This document shows positions 7,603 to 16,276 of a stretch of 64,000 nucleotides of DNA, piece by piece. Position 1 is the stretch's first letter; every line of letters begins with the position of its first letter. Below the pieces are notes generated by a model, which saw only the letters and a program-made list of their open reading frames with translations, had not been told where the DNA came from and made no database searches. Position numbers and translations under genes: made by a program. Source of the stretch: Collinsella aerofaciens (GTDB lineage Bacteria > Actinomycetota > Coriobacteriia > Coriobacteriales > Coriobacteriaceae); the NCBI RefSeq assembly GCF_005845035.1, contig NZ_SPFO01000001.1, positions 124,001-188,000 on the forward strand, in the 5' to 3' direction.

Positions 7603-9627
7603 TTAGCGTCGACGCTTCCAGATAATGCCGAGCATGATGACGATGATGCCGCCGATAAGGCACGCGCCAACTACTGCCAGCGTGCGGTCTCCCGTTGCGG
7701 CGAGCTTACCGGTCGTCTTCTTGGTGATGACCTTCGTGGTCGTCGTGTCCGTCTTAGGCGAGGGCTTAGGCGTCGGGGCCGGTGTGGGCGTGGGGTCCAC
7801 GGCAGCGGAGCCAAAGCTGATGGTGCCCGCGAGCGAGGTCATCTTGCTCTCCCAGCTGTCCTGCCCGATCAGCGCCCTTAGCGCTGACTCGCAGGTACCC
7901 CACTCGGTGTGCTTGGTGGCGTTTGCGAAGGTGGGGAAGTCGGTCGTGTTGGTGATGATGTAGTTGTTGGTGGCGACGGTATAGGTCTTGGCGGGGTCGA
8001 GCGTGCTGCCGTCTTTGGTGAGTGTGGCGCTCACAATGCGCTTGCCTTCGGGCTGCGTCCAATCAATCGTCACGTTGATGCCGCCAAAGGAGAGAACGCT
8101 GCCAGAGTCATCGCGCCACTTGTACTTGTCTTGCGCCTCCTGCTCGCTGTGACCGGCCGCCACATAAGCCTGCTGAAGCTCGTAGCTGTCGTTGCAATCG
8201 TCGCTGATTTGTAGCGAGTGCTCGAGCGCTGCGAGGAAGTCCGCGCCGGTCATGGTCCAGGTCTCCACAGTGTTGCCGTAGGGCGAGATGGCGATGACGT
8301 TGCCGGCGGTCACGTTGCCCGCCGCGATGCCGCCGCGGATGCCGCCAGCGTTTTCGATAGCGAAGTCCGCGCCCGTCAGGGCAAGATAGGAGCCGCAAAT
8401 CACGTGGCCGATGGTCTGGGCCTTGGTGGTGTCGCCCTCCTTGCCGGGGCGGAAATCGGTGGTGCGCACCATTTCCCAACCATGCGTGCCTGCGGCGTCC
8501 TCGCCGTAGAAATAGTTGGTGGTGGATGTGCCGAGCACCTTGTTCGATTCGTTTTCAAAGTCCTCGTCGAGCGGCTTGATCTTGTTGCGGACGGCTTCAA
8601 GACGGCTTTGGTAGTCGGAGCCCTTGTCGGGGTCTGTCAAAAGGTCGTTGACGTTCTTGGCGGTGTAGAGCTTCTCGTCGCTGCCGTCTGCAGGGACCGT
8701 GACCGTGTCATCGTCGGTCGTCTCGGTGCCATTCGTGTCGTATTTGTACGGAATGGAAAGCAGCCCCACCTCGGCAAAGGCGCTGCCTGCCTCGACAACG
8801 TGGATCGTCTTGCCGTCGGCTCCCGTCACCTTCTCGTTAAGGTTGATGTGCTCGTGGCCTGCGATAAGGGCATCGACGCCACGGAGCCGCGTGGCAAAGG
8901 TCTTTGCGTCGAGCGTGTGCGCGATACACACAACAACATCGCAGCCCTCCTTGCGCAGCTGCTCTGCCTCGGCATTGATGGCGTTCGCGGCACTCGAGAA
9001 GCTGGTGCCCGCGACCAGGTCCGCGCGCAGCGAGGAACCTAGCGACTCATCCATGGCTCCGACGACGCCGACCTTGATTTTGTAGTCGAATGTGGAGTGA
9101 TCCTCGCTATCCTCCCAGGTGCGATCGAGCGTCTTCGTGATGCTCGAGCTCCATGCGCCGTTCGAGGACGTTGCATTCGCGCAGAGCATGGCGAAGGGCG
9201 TGCCGGTGGTGCTGTAGCCGGTCATGGTGCGGAGTTTGTCCGCGCCGTAGCTCCAGTCGTGGTTGCCTGGCGTGGTTGCGTCGTAGCCGTCGGCGTAGAA
9301 GGTGTCCATGAGCTCGGCGATGCTCTTGCCCTCGCTCATGGTGGCGAAGGACTGTCCGTGGAAGGTGTCGCCCGCATCGAGCGAAAGATCGGGGACGCTG
9401 CTTTGGGCGCTATAGAGAACCGCCAGTCCGTCAAAGCCCACAGTGCCGGTGCCCTTGCTTGCGTTGTAGCTGTACTTGTAGCTGCCGTGGATATCGTTGG
9501 TGTGCATGACGGCCACGGAGCCGTCAATAGCGGCGGGCAGGTTTCCCGCGAAAGCGAGGCTTGGGATGCCTGCGAGCGCGCCGGCAAACAACGCGGCGGC
9601 CAACGCAAAGCGGGGGAGTCTTTTCAT
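7603..9627 (-). CDS. Cell-wall-anchored 5'-nucleotidase/2',3'-cyclic phosphodiesterase (UshA-like)
   Basis: A 674-residue exported enzyme that should hydrolyse extracellular nucleotides to nucleosides and phosphate. Residues 1-28 are a signal peptide ending LAFAG. The metallophosphatase motifs are NDIHGS (44-49), DAGDTFHG (about 85), GNHDWSYG (about 117) and GHEHIN. A C-terminal 5'-nucleotidase domain carries NAGGIRGGI and PYGNTVETW. A Thr/Pro-rich spacer leads to LAATG at 642-646, a hydrophobic helix and KRRR, the layout of an LAxTG-type sortase substrate. No sortase gene is in the window. A T-rich hairpin and GGGACAG repeats bound the gene. Confidence 0.93.
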   Translation of the reverse strand: MKRLPRFALAAALFAGALAGIPSLAFAGNLPAAIDGSVAVMHTNDIHGSYKYSYNASKGTGTVGFDGLAVLYSAQSSVPDLSLDAGDTFHGQSFATMSEGKSIAELMDTFYADGYDATTPGNHDWSYGADKLRTMTGYSTTGTPFAMLCANATSSNGAWSSSITKTLDRTWEDSEDHSTFDYKIKVGVVGAMDESLGSSLRADLVAGTSFSSAANAINAEAEQLRKEGCDVVVCIAHTLDAKTFATRLRGVDALIAGHEHINLNEKVTGADGKTIHVVEAGSAFAEVGLLSIPYKYDTNGTETTDDDTVTVPADGSDEKLYTAKNVNDLLTDPDKGSDYQSRLEAVRNKIKPLDEDFENESNKVLGTSTTNYFYGEDAAGTHGWEMVRTTDFRPGKEGDTTKAQTIGHVICGSYLALTGADFAIENAGGIRGGIAAGNVTAGNVIAISPYGNTVETWTMTGADFLAALEHSLQISDDCNDSYELQQAYVAAGHSEQEAQDKYKWRDDSGSVLSFGGINVTIDWTQPEGKRIVSATLTKDGSTLDPAKTYTVATNNYIITNTTDFPTFANATKHTEWGTCESALRALIGQDSWESKMTSLAGTISFGSAAVDPTPTPAPTPKPSPKTDTTTTKVITKKTTGKLAATGDRTLAVVGACLIGGIIVIMLGIIWKRRR

Positions 9628-9691
9628 GGCAGTTTCCTTAGTCCTTAGCCAGAATGTCTGGTTGAATATCGGATTATCGACATAATATGCG

Positions 9692-9731
9692 AAAACCGCC
9701 GCAAGGGCGTCTGTCCCTTTGCGGCGGTTTT
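9692..9731. repeat. Hairpin repeat, GGGACAG family
   Basis: AAAACCGCCGCAAGGG pairs with CCCTTTGCGGCGGTTTT (one bulge) around CGTCTGT. It stands between the start of the nucleotidase gene and the end of the ABC gene, next to a second family member. Confidence 0.65.
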
Positions 9732-9742
9732 GACGTTTGCGC

Positions 9743-9785
9743 AGATAAAACCCACCAAAATAAACCTGTCCCTTTTTGGCAGGTT
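9743..9785. repeat. GGGACAG-family repeat, near-copy of 38359-38398
   Basis: The stretch from GATAAAACCCACC through CTGTCCCTTTTTGGCAGG matches the region near 38359 over about 40 nt with one visible difference (CCC/CCG). It runs up to the stop codon of the ABC ATPase gene. Confidence 0.7.
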
Positions 9786-10580
9786 TTAGCTCAGCAGCAT
9801 GCGGTCGTTGGCGAGCTCGCCTCCCGAGACCTCCTCGAACTTCTGCAGCAGGTCGGCTACGGTGAGCGACTTCTTCTCATCGCCCGCCACGTCGTAGATC
9901 ACGTGGCCTTCGTGCATCATGATCAGACGGTTGCCCAGACGGATGGCGTCGTTCATGTTGTGCGTGACCATGAGCGTGGTCAGGTGGTTCTCGTCGACGA
10001 TCTCCTCGGTCAGGTTAAGCACCTTAGAGGCCGTCTTGGGGTCGAGGGCCGCGGTGTGCTCGTCGAGCAGCAGCAGGCGCGGCCTGGTGAGCGTGGCCAT
10101 CAGCAGGGTGAGTGCCTGGCGCTGGCCACCCGAGAGCAGGCCGACCTTGGCGTTGAGACGCGTGTCCAGACCAAGGTCCAGGCGCTTGAGCAGCTCGACG
10201 TACTCATCTTTCTCGGCCTTGGTGACGCCCCACGAAAGGCCGCGACGCTGGCCGCGACGCTTGGCGAGGGCCAGGTTCTCGGCGATCTGCATGTCGGCAG
10301 CGGTACCGCGCATGGGGTCCTGAAACACGCGGCCCAGGTACTTGGCGCGCTGCGACTCGCTCAGGCGCGAGATGTCGGTGCCATCGAGCTCAATAACGCC
10401 CGAATCGAGCGGGTACACGCCGGCGATCATGTTGAGCAGCGTGGACTTGCCGGCGCCGTTGCCGCCGATCACGGTTACAAAGTCGCCGTCATTCAGGGTG
10501 AGGTCGACGCCGGTGAGCGCGCGCTTCTCGGTGACGGTGCCCTTGTTAAAGGTCTTCTTGACGTGCGAGAGCTTAAGCAT
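9786..10580 (-). CDS. ABC transporter ATP-binding protein (TrpZ-type)
   Basis: The 264-residue ATPase of a three-gene importer. It contains the Walker A motif GGNGAGKST near residue 39, the Q-loop FQDPMRG, the signature LSGGQRQ, Walker B LLLLDEHTAALD and the H-loop VTHN. The start MLKLSHVKKTF overlaps the permease stop codon by 8 nt (ATGCTTAA), so translation is coupled; a longer ORF reading further upstream runs inside the permease gene and lacks homology to the family. The LLDEHTAALDPKT form is typical of the TrpXYZ/YtgABC-like group beside a PF04392 binding protein. Substrate is likely an aromatic amino acid or related compound, but unproven. Confidence 0.93.
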   Translation of the reverse strand: MLKLSHVKKTFNKGTVTEKRALTGVDLTLNDGDFVTVIGGNGAGKSTLLNMIAGVYPLDSGVIELDGTDISRLSESQRAKYLGRVFQDPMRGTAADMQIAENLALAKRRGQRRGLSWGVTKAEKDEYVELLKRLDLGLDTRLNAKVGLLSGGQRQALTLLMATLTRPRLLLLDEHTAALDPKTASKVLNLTEEIVDENHLTTLMVTHNMNDAIRLGNRLIMMHEGHVIYDVAGDEKKSLTVADLLQKFEEVSGGELANDRMLLS

Positions 10581-11496
10581 CTGCCTCATCCCCCTTCGTG
10601 TAGGAGCTGCGGAGCTTATAGCGCTCCCAAACCACGGGCACGCACAGGGCCACAGCGACAATTACGGCGGAGAGCAGCTTCATGTCGTTGGCGTCCATGC
10701 CCAACTGCAGCACGATGGCGCGGATAAGGAAGTACACCACGGAGCCAAAGACGGCGGAGGCAAGACGGACGCTAAACTGCGTGAGGCCGCCGGGCAGCAG
10801 ACGGCCGAGCACCTCACCGATAACAATGGCGGCAAGACCGATAACGATGGCACCGGTGCCCATGCCAATGTCGGCATACTTTTGGCTCTGGCAGATGAGC
10901 GCGCCCGAAAGGCCGATGAGGGCGTTGGAGAGCACGAGGGCGATCATCTTGGTGGAGTTGGTGTTGACGCCCAGAGCGCGGATCATGTACTCGTTGTTGC
11001 CGGTGGCGCGCAGCGCCGAGCCGATCTCGGTGCCAAAGAACCAATACAGGATGGCAACGATAGCCACGGCGAGCAGGATGCCCAAGATGATGGCAACGGT
11101 GGACTGCGGCAGACCGGTCATATTGCTGACGGCCGAGAACACGGTGCCCTTGGCAAGAATTGGCGTATTGGACTTGCCCATGATGCGCAGGTTGATGGAC
11201 CACAGGCTGATCTGGGTGAGGATTCCGGCGAGGATCGCGGGAATCTCGAAGACGGTGGTCAAAATGCCCGTGACGGCACCCGCGATGGCGCCGGCGCACA
11301 TACCGGCCAGCACGGCGAGCAGCGGGTCGACGTTGTTATTGACGATGAGCACAGCGCAGACGCAGCCGCCGAGGGCAAAGCTGCCGTCGCAGGTCATATC
11401 GGGAATGTCGAGCAGGCGGAACGTGATAAACACGCCAAGCACCATAATGCCCCAGAGGACGCCCTGCGAAACGGCGCCCTGCAATGCAATGAGCAT
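10573..11496 (-). CDS. ABC transporter permease (TrpY-type)
   Basis: A 307-residue integral membrane protein with about eight hydrophobic segments, related to the branched-chain amino acid/ribose permease fold. Recognisable stretches are LLDIPDMTCDGSFALGGCVCAVL near the N-terminus and ALVLSNALIGLSGALICQSQKYADIGMGTG in the second half, the pattern of permeases that pair with PF04392 substrate-binding proteins. It lies between the binding protein and ATPase genes, overlapping the latter by 8 nt. It starts next to AGGAGG-like sequence (minus strand TAGGAGG). Confidence 0.92.
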   Translation of the reverse strand: MLIALQGAVSQGVLWGIMVLGVFITFRLLDIPDMTCDGSFALGGCVCAVLIVNNNVDPLLAVLAGMCAGAIAGAVTGILTTVFEIPAILAGILTQISLWSINLRIMGKSNTPILAKGTVFSAVSNMTGLPQSTVAIILGILLAVAIVAILYWFFGTEIGSALRATGNNEYMIRALGVNTNSTKMIALVLSNALIGLSGALICQSQKYADIGMGTGAIVIGLAAIVIGEVLGRLLPGGLTQFSVRLASAVFGSVVYFLIRAIVLQLGMDANDMKLLSAVIVAVALCVPVVWERYKLRSSYTKGDEADA

Positions 11497-11599
11497 GCTT
11501 CATACCTCCTAGGATAGGGTGGACACGTGATTCACCATAATAGCGGTAACAATGCATAGAAGAGCTGCGGACAGACGTTTTGTTTTACCTGAAACAAGC

Positions 11600-11631
11600 A
11601 GGGCGGACGCCGGTCTACAGCGCCCGCCCCT
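11600..11631 (-). terminator. Intercistronic hairpin between binding protein and permease
   Basis: AGGGGCGGGCGC pairs with GCGTCCGCCCT (minus-strand reading) around a 9-nt loop. A following TGCTTGTTT makes partial termination possible, which would give more binding protein than permease, as often seen in ABC operons. Confidence 0.55.
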
Positions 11632-11699
11632 GTGGCTCAGATATTGAATAACGCAGCTAAAGCGCGAGCACGGGCTCTAGACGCATGCCGCGTATAGCA

Positions 11700-12680
11700 T
11701 TACGCGTCCAGAGCGGAAAGGTCGATGCCCAGGGCCTCGGCCATTTCGTCGTTCTTGACGACGACCAGGTCCTTGCTCGAGAGGTGCTTGATCGGCATAT
11801 CCTCGGGCTTGGCCTCGCCCTTCAGAATCTTGACGGCCATCTCGCCCGCGGCGTAGCCCAGATCCTCGTAATTGATGGAGAGGGTGAACAGGCCGCCGGC
11901 CATGCACATGCCCTCCTCGCCAGTCACGAAGGGAAGCTTGTTCTCCTTGCAGATCTGGCCCACCTGCGAGGCGCCCGCGGCGATGGTGTTGTCGGTGGGG
12001 GAGTACAGCGCGTCGACCTTGCCCACGGCAGACTCGACGACGGACTGAATCTCGTTGGAGCTCGAGACGGTGAAATCGGTGTACTCGAGGCCCAGCTTGT
12101 CGAGCTCCTTCTTGGCGGCCTTGATCTGGACGTCGGAGTTGGACTCGGCGGTGCAGTAGAGCAGGCCGACCTTTTTAACGTCGGGCAGGACCTTCTGCAT
12201 CATCTCGAGCTGCTCGGCGACCGGGGTGAGGTCGGAAGCGCCCGTGACGTTGGTGCCGGGCTTGTCGTTGTCCTGGACCAGGCCGGAGGCGGCGTAGTCG
12301 GTGATGGCGCAGCCCACGATGGGGATATCGGCCGTGGCGCCGGCGGCAGCCTGCGCGGCGGGCGTGGCGATGGCATAAATCAGGTTGACGTTGTCGCCCA
12401 CAAACTTGTCGGCAATGGACTTACACGTGGACTGGTCGTTCTGGGCGTTCTTCTGGTCGATTTTGACCTTAAGGCCGCTCTCCTTGATGGCCTTGACAAA
12501 GCCGTCGTTGGCGGCATCGAGTGCGGAGTGCTCGGTGAGCTGCAGAACGCCGATGGTGTAGTCGGAACCGGCGGCAGCAGAGCCGGAACCAGAGTTGCCG
12601 CCGCACCCGGCGAGCGGGGCGAGCGCGAGCAGGCCGGCGGAGACCAGAAGGCTCCTGCGGCTGATGGTGATGTCCTTCAT
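11700..12680 (-). CDS. ABC transporter substrate-binding lipoprotein (PF04392, TrpX-type)
   Basis: A 326-residue exported solute-binding protein. The start MKDITISRRSLLVSAG is used because GGGGG lies just upstream. SRRSLL at 7-12 resembles a twin-arginine signal and LAGC with Cys26 is a lipobox, so it could be a Tat-exported lipoprotein. The mature part begins with YTIGVLQLTEHSALDAANDGF, the hallmark of the PF04392 family, and has two lobes (second near NLIYAIATPAAQAAAGAT). It is the first gene of the importer operon. Family members are linked to tryptophan/tyrosine uptake; no T-box leader was found here, so the ligand stays open. Confidence 0.92.
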   Translation of the reverse strand: MKDITISRRSLLVSAGLLALAPLAGCGGNSGSGSAAAGSDYTIGVLQLTEHSALDAANDGFVKAIKESGLKVKIDQKNAQNDQSTCKSIADKFVGDNVNLIYAIATPAAQAAAGATADIPIVGCAITDYAASGLVQDNDKPGTNVTGASDLTPVAEQLEMMQKVLPDVKKVGLLYCTAESNSDVQIKAAKKELDKLGLEYTDFTVSSSNEIQSVVESAVGKVDALYSPTDNTIAAGASQVGQICKENKLPFVTGEEGMCMAGGLFTLSINYEDLGYAAGEMAVKILKGEAKPEDMPIKHLSSKDLVVVKNDEMAEALGIDLSALDA

Positions 12681-12743
12681 ATCATTACCCCCAGTATAAA
12701 AATGGCTGGAAACACTGCACTGGGACAAAGTGCAAGTGGAACT

Positions 12744-12771
12744 ATAGTAGCGCTGATGTCCATTTTTACAA
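12744..12771 (-). promoter_or_regulatory. Candidate promoter for the TrpXYZ-type operon
   Basis: On the minus strand TTGTAA and TACTAT are 16 nt apart, about 65 nt ahead of the binding-protein start. A small hairpin (GCACT/AGTGC) lies between promoter and gene. Confidence 0.4.
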
Positions 12772-12840
12772 CAGCCTGGCGGGTTTTTTAATACAGAATC
12801 GGATGGGCGGTGCGGGTAGTCGAATGGGCGGCGGAGGGTC

Positions 12841-13626
12841 TTATGCGGCGGAGGAGGCGTCGTCCTCGTCTAGGGCGGCGAAGAGCTTCTTGCCGTCGAG
12901 GAGACGTGTGGTGACGTTTCTCATTCGGCCAATCTCTACGGTACGCAACGTGTCATCGGCGCCTCGGGCGTCGTAGACCGTTCCCAGCAGATACGAGATG
13001 CCATCGCGCTGCCTGATGGCAAAGGGACGCAGCGTCATCCGTGCTGCTTCGGTTTCGCCACGCGTCGTAACGCTCGAAATATCAAAACTCACCGTGGTTC
13101 CGTGGTCGATGGCCTGCTCGACGAGCTCGCACGTGTCGATGCGCTTGATGGGCGTGCGTGTTGCCTTGGTAGCCTTGCTGCCTGCGCTCGGAACGGGTTC
13201 GGGTGTATCGAGGTAGCCGCGAACGTCGGCACTCGCCATGGCAACTAAGTGCTGCGCCATGCTCTTGCGGATAGCGATAGGCGTGGAGCGGTTGCGCATG
13301 ACCATACCGTGGAGCCGGATGATCTCTTCATCGGTGAGCGGGCGGGTAAGAAGTTTGTAGCCCACGCCGCGTTTGTACTCAATTTCGTATCCGGCATGGC
13401 GAAGCGCGGAGATGGCGGTGTAGATGCTGCGCCGCGCCGCCGAGATGGGCATGCGGGCGGGGTCGTCGGGATGGGCGAGGCGCCGGATCAGCTCATCGGA
13501 AAGCATGGCCTTGTCTTCGCCGGTGTTTTCGCTTAATAGTTGCAGGATGCGAACGGCGCGATAGGCCGCCATCGAGGCGGCGCCTCTAGTCGTGGTGTCG
13601 TAGGTTTCAACAGCGGCTTCGGTCAT
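12841..13626 (-). CDS. WYL-type HTH transcriptional regulator
   Basis: A 261-residue probable DNA-binding regulator. Residues about 15-100 form a winged-helix region (AAYRAVRILQLLSENTGEDKAMLSDELIRRL ... RRSIYTAISALRHAGYEIEYKRGVGYKL). The C-terminal half (VEQAIDHGTTVSFDISSV ... TLRPFAIRQRDGISYLLGTVYD) resembles a WYL ligand-binding domain. The ATG start is preferred to the GTG three codons upstream because AAAGGA lies about 10 nt before the ATG. Target genes are unknown; the ABC operon downstream is one possibility. Confidence 0.78.
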   Translation of the reverse strand: MTEAAVETYDTTTRGAASMAAYRAVRILQLLSENTGEDKAMLSDELIRRLAHPDDPARMPISAARRSIYTAISALRHAGYEIEYKRGVGYKLLTRPLTDEEIIRLHGMVMRNRSTPIAIRKSMAQHLVAMASADVRGYLDTPEPVPSAGSKATKATRTPIKRIDTCELVEQAIDHGTTVSFDISSVTTRGETEAARMTLRPFAIRQRDGISYLLGTVYDARGADDTLRTVEIGRMRNVTTRLLDGKKLFAALDEDDASSAA

Positions 13627-13743
13627 CGTGCCCACGTCCTTTCCGTTTTGGGTGGCGACGGTATGGAGCCTAGGACGTGGGGCTTTCCCAGGGGCGCAGG
13701 GCGCTCTGGGCGGTCGGTAGTCGTCGGCAAACGGCGGGTCGAG

Positions 13744-13806
13744 TTTTCAACAGCCCTGCTCAACTGACCAAAAACTTGCCAAAAGCTTGACGGATGCTGT
13801 TGAAAA
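13744..13806. repeat. AT-rich inverted repeat next to the asnS terminator
   Basis: TTTTCAACAGC at the left and GCTGTTGAAAA at the right enclose about 40 nt containing AAACTTGCCAAAAGCTTGAC. It lies between the regulator and asnS. Function unknown. Confidence 0.5.
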
Positions 13807-13838
13807 AAGCGCCTCTCGACCGATGTCGAGAGGCGCTT
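13803..13838 (-). terminator. Terminator after asnS
   Basis: AAGCGCCTCTCGAC pairs with GTCGAGAGGCGCTT around a 4-nt loop; in the minus direction it is followed by a T-run. It lies about 46 nt past the asnS stop. Confidence 0.93.
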
Positions 13839-13884
13839 GTGCGATGAGCGTTGGCGTGTGGCGACGCGAGCTAGCGTCCGACGA

Positions 13885-15288
13885 TTAGAAGTCGGCGTTG
13901 CCCACGGTGCGCGGGTGCGGCAGGACGTCGCGGATGTTGCCCACGCCGGTCAGATACATGACCAAGCGCTCGAAGCCCAGACCATAGCCGGCGTGCTTGC
14001 AGGAACCGTAGCGGCGCAGGTCAAGGTAGTACTTGTACTGCTCGGGATTCATACCCAGGTCCTTGATGCGGGCCTCGAGCAGATCCAGGCGCTCCTCGCG
14101 CTGGGAGCCACCGATGATCTCGCCGATGCCCGGCACCAGGCAGTCGGCGGCGGCGACGGTCTTGCCGTCCTCGTTCATGCGCATGTAGAACGCCTTGATC
14201 TCGGCCGGGTAGTCGGTCACGAAGGTCGGGCGCTTAAAGTGTTCCTCGGTCAGGAAACGCTCGTGCTCGGTTTGCAGGTCGATGCCCCAGCTCACGGGAT
14301 AGTCAAACTTGTGACCAGCGGCGACGGCCTGCTCCAGGATTTCGACGGCCTCGGTGTAGGTAACGCGGGCAAAGTCGGAGTTGGCGACATGGTCCAGGCG
14401 CTCGAGCAGACCCTTGTCCACAAACTTGTTGAGCATATTGAGCTCGTCGGGGCAGGTGGCCATAACGTCCTTGAGGACGTACTTGAGCATGGCCTCGGCG
14501 TTGTCCATGTAGTCGTTGAGGTCGGCGAAGGCCATCTCGGGCTCGATCATCCAAAACTCGGCGGCGTGGCGCGTGGTGTTGGAGTTTTCGGCGCGGAAGG
14601 TGGGGCCAAAGGTGTACACGTCGCCAAAGGCCATGGCAAAGTTCTCGGCATTGAGCTGGCCGGACACGGTGAGGCTTGCATGCTTGCCAAAGAAGTCCTG
14701 GCTCCAGTCGACCTCGCCGGACTCGGTGAGGGGCGGATTTTTGGGGTCGAGCGTGGTCACGCGGAACATCTCGCCGGCGCCTTCGCAGTCGCTCGTGGTG
14801 ATGATGGGGGTGTTGACGTAGACAAAACCCTGCTCCTGGAAGAAGCGGTGGATGGCGGCGGCCGCGACAGAGCGGATGCGGAACACGGCGCGGAACAGGT
14901 TGGTGCGCGGGCGCAGGTGCTGCTGGGTGCGCAGGAACTCGACGGTTGCGCGCTTCTTCTGCAGCGGGTAATCCGGGGCGCTCGTGCCCTCGACCTCGAT
15001 GGAAGTGGCAGAAAGCTCGAAAGGCTGGGGTGCATCGGGGGTCAGTTTGACGGTGCCGGTGCAAATGAGTGCGGCCGAGACGTTTTGATGTGCGATCTCG
15101 TCGTAGTTGTCGAGTGCCTCGCGGTTCATGACGACCTGCAGGTCGCGGAAGCAGCTGCCGTCGTTGAGCGTAACAAAGCCAAAGTTCTTCATGTCGCGGA
15201 CGGACTTGACCCAGCCGGCGACGGTGACGGTCTGGCCGCCGAGCGACTCGGCATCGGCATAGAGCTGCGCGATTTTGGTGCGGTTCAC
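13885..15288 (-). CDS. asnS: Asparaginyl-tRNA synthetase
   Basis: Class II synthetase that charges tRNA-Asn. The 467-residue protein has an N-terminal OB-fold anticodon-binding domain (about 15-110, [25 protein letters not shown]), and the class II core with motif 2 ([21 protein letters not shown]) and motif 3 ([13 protein letters not shown]) near the C-terminus. A GTG start is chosen because GGGAGG lies 5 nt upstream; ATG codons further upstream would add residues not seen in the family. A direct asparaginylation route is therefore present. It is a single-gene unit with its own terminator. Confidence 0.96.
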   Translation of the reverse strand: MNRTKIAQLYADAESLGGQTVTVAGWVKSVRDMKNFGFVTLNDGSCFRDLQVVMNREALDNYDEIAHQNVSAALICTGTVKLTPDAPQPFELSATSIEVEGTSAPDYPLQKKRATVEFLRTQQHLRPRTNLFRAVFRIRSVAAAAIHRFFQEQGFVYVNTPIITTSDCEGAGEMFRVTTLDPKNPPLTESGEVDWSQDFFGKHASLTVSGQLNAENFAMAFGDVYTFGPTFRAENSNTTRHAAEFWMIEPEMAFADLNDYMDNAEAMLKYVLKDVMATCPDELNMLNKFVDKGLLERLDHVANSDFARVTYTEAVEILEQAVAAGHKFDYPVSWGIDLQTEHERFLTEEHFKRPTFVTDYPAEIKAFYMRMNEDGKTVAAADCLVPGIGEIIGGSQREERLDLLEARIKDLGMNPEQYKYYLDLRRYGSCKHAGYGLGFERLVMYLTGVGNIRDVLPHPRTVGNADF

Positions 15289-15400
15289 GTATCCTCCCAT
15301 AACGGTTGAATGATAGTTATCCATACAGTTCGATATTCTAGCAGCTCGGCTCATTTGGGCTATACAGATAAGGCATTGGCGGGATGGTTTTTCAAACGAA

Positions 15401-15432
15401 AAGCGCCCGCGGCCAAATGGTCGCGGGCGCTT
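15401..15432 (-). terminator. Terminator after the EIIA gene
   Basis: AAGCGCCCGCGGCC pairs with GGTCGCGGGCGCTT around AAAT; the minus-strand continuation is TTCG-rich with short T-runs. Confidence 0.85.
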
Positions 15433-15469
15433 GACGAGGTGCCTTTTGGCTGTATGGCGCGGGGCCTGG

Positions 15470-16033
15470 CTACTTGGTCTTGGCTACCAGCAGCGGGTCG
15501 CCCAGCTTGACGAGCGGGTTGCCGCCGATAAGCGTTCCAGATTCGCCGACATGGTCGATGCTCTTAAGACGATCGAGCTCGGAGACGATGACGGTCACGA
15601 TGTCCTCGTGACCAGCGGCCTTAATGGCCTCGCGGTCGAAGCTGATGAGCGGCTGGCCTGCCTTGACCACATCGCCCATCTCGACAAAGCGGGCAAAACC
15701 CTTGCCGTTCATTTCCACGGTGCCCAGGCCAACATGGATGAACACGCGAAGACCGTCCTCGGTGATCATGCCAATGGAGTGGTTGGTGACAGTGGTGGCG
15801 CCGATGCGGCCGTTGGCGGGCGCATAGATGGTGCCGGTAATGGGCTCGATGCCATAGCCCTGGCCAAGCATGCCCGAGGCGATCGTCTCGTCGGGAACCT
15901 CGTCCAGGTTGACGAGCACGCCGTTGACGGGGGCATAGATGACGCCTTCGCGGGTGGCGAAGCTTGCTGCGGGCGGAACGGACGCCTCGCCGGTCGAGGT
16001 GAAGGTGGACTTAAGCGAATCGAGCAGACCCAT
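15470..16033 (-). CDS. crr: PTS glucose-type EIIA component
   Basis: A 187-residue soluble phosphocarrier of the glucose/sucrose PTS family. The two family histidines are visible in TNHSIGMI and [14 protein letters not shown]; the latter His should take the phosphate from HPr. An N-terminal stretch of about 20 residues ([19 protein letters not shown]) is similar to the membrane-binding tail of EIIA(Glc). GGAGG lies 5 nt before the ATG. It is a stand-alone EIIA, so it could serve the lone EIIC at 52467 or other EIIBC proteins. A GAAACGTTTC palindrome lies about 48 nt upstream. Confidence 0.92.
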   Translation of the reverse strand: MGLLDSLKSTFTSTGEASVPPAASFATREGVIYAPVNGVLVNLDEVPDETIASGMLGQGYGIEPITGTIYAPANGRIGATTVTNHSIGMITEDGLRVFIHVGLGTVEMNGKGFARFVEMGDVVKAGQPLISFDREAIKAAGHEDIVTVIVSELDRLKSIDHVGESGTLIGGNPLVKLGDPLLVAKTK

Positions 16034-16080
16034 AGTTGCCTCCAACTTAAATAGGCGCATATCGCGCGTTTGGTTTGCCG

Positions 16081-16090
16081 GAAACGTTTC
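16081..16090. promoter_or_regulatory. Possible LacI/CcpA-type operator upstream of EIIA
   Basis: GAAACGTTTC is a perfect 10-bp palindrome with the central CG of LacI/GalR-family operators. It lies between the divergent EIIA and esterase genes, so it might control either. Confidence 0.45.
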
Positions 16091-16276
16091 ACATGTGTTT
16101 CGCGGCTTGGTCAACGCCCCTATTCTACGCTGCTCAACGATACCTCTGAACTGGGATTATGTGATATATCAGTTGAAGGGAAACTTATTGCCGGAGTGTT
16201 TCTGCGCCACGGGTTCAAGTGGGGTACGCTTGAAGGCGAAAAACAAGGGCGCATAATTTGCGCGAAGGGAGCACAT

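Noticed and set aside
9687..10727. A 346-codon plus-strand frame over the ABC ATPase gene
   Set aside because: The minus-strand gene has Walker A, signature and Walker B motifs; the plus-strand frame has none.
12681..12840. T-box riboswitch ahead of the TrpXYZ-type operon
   Set aside because: No T-box sequence or specifier stem could be found in the 160-nt leader.
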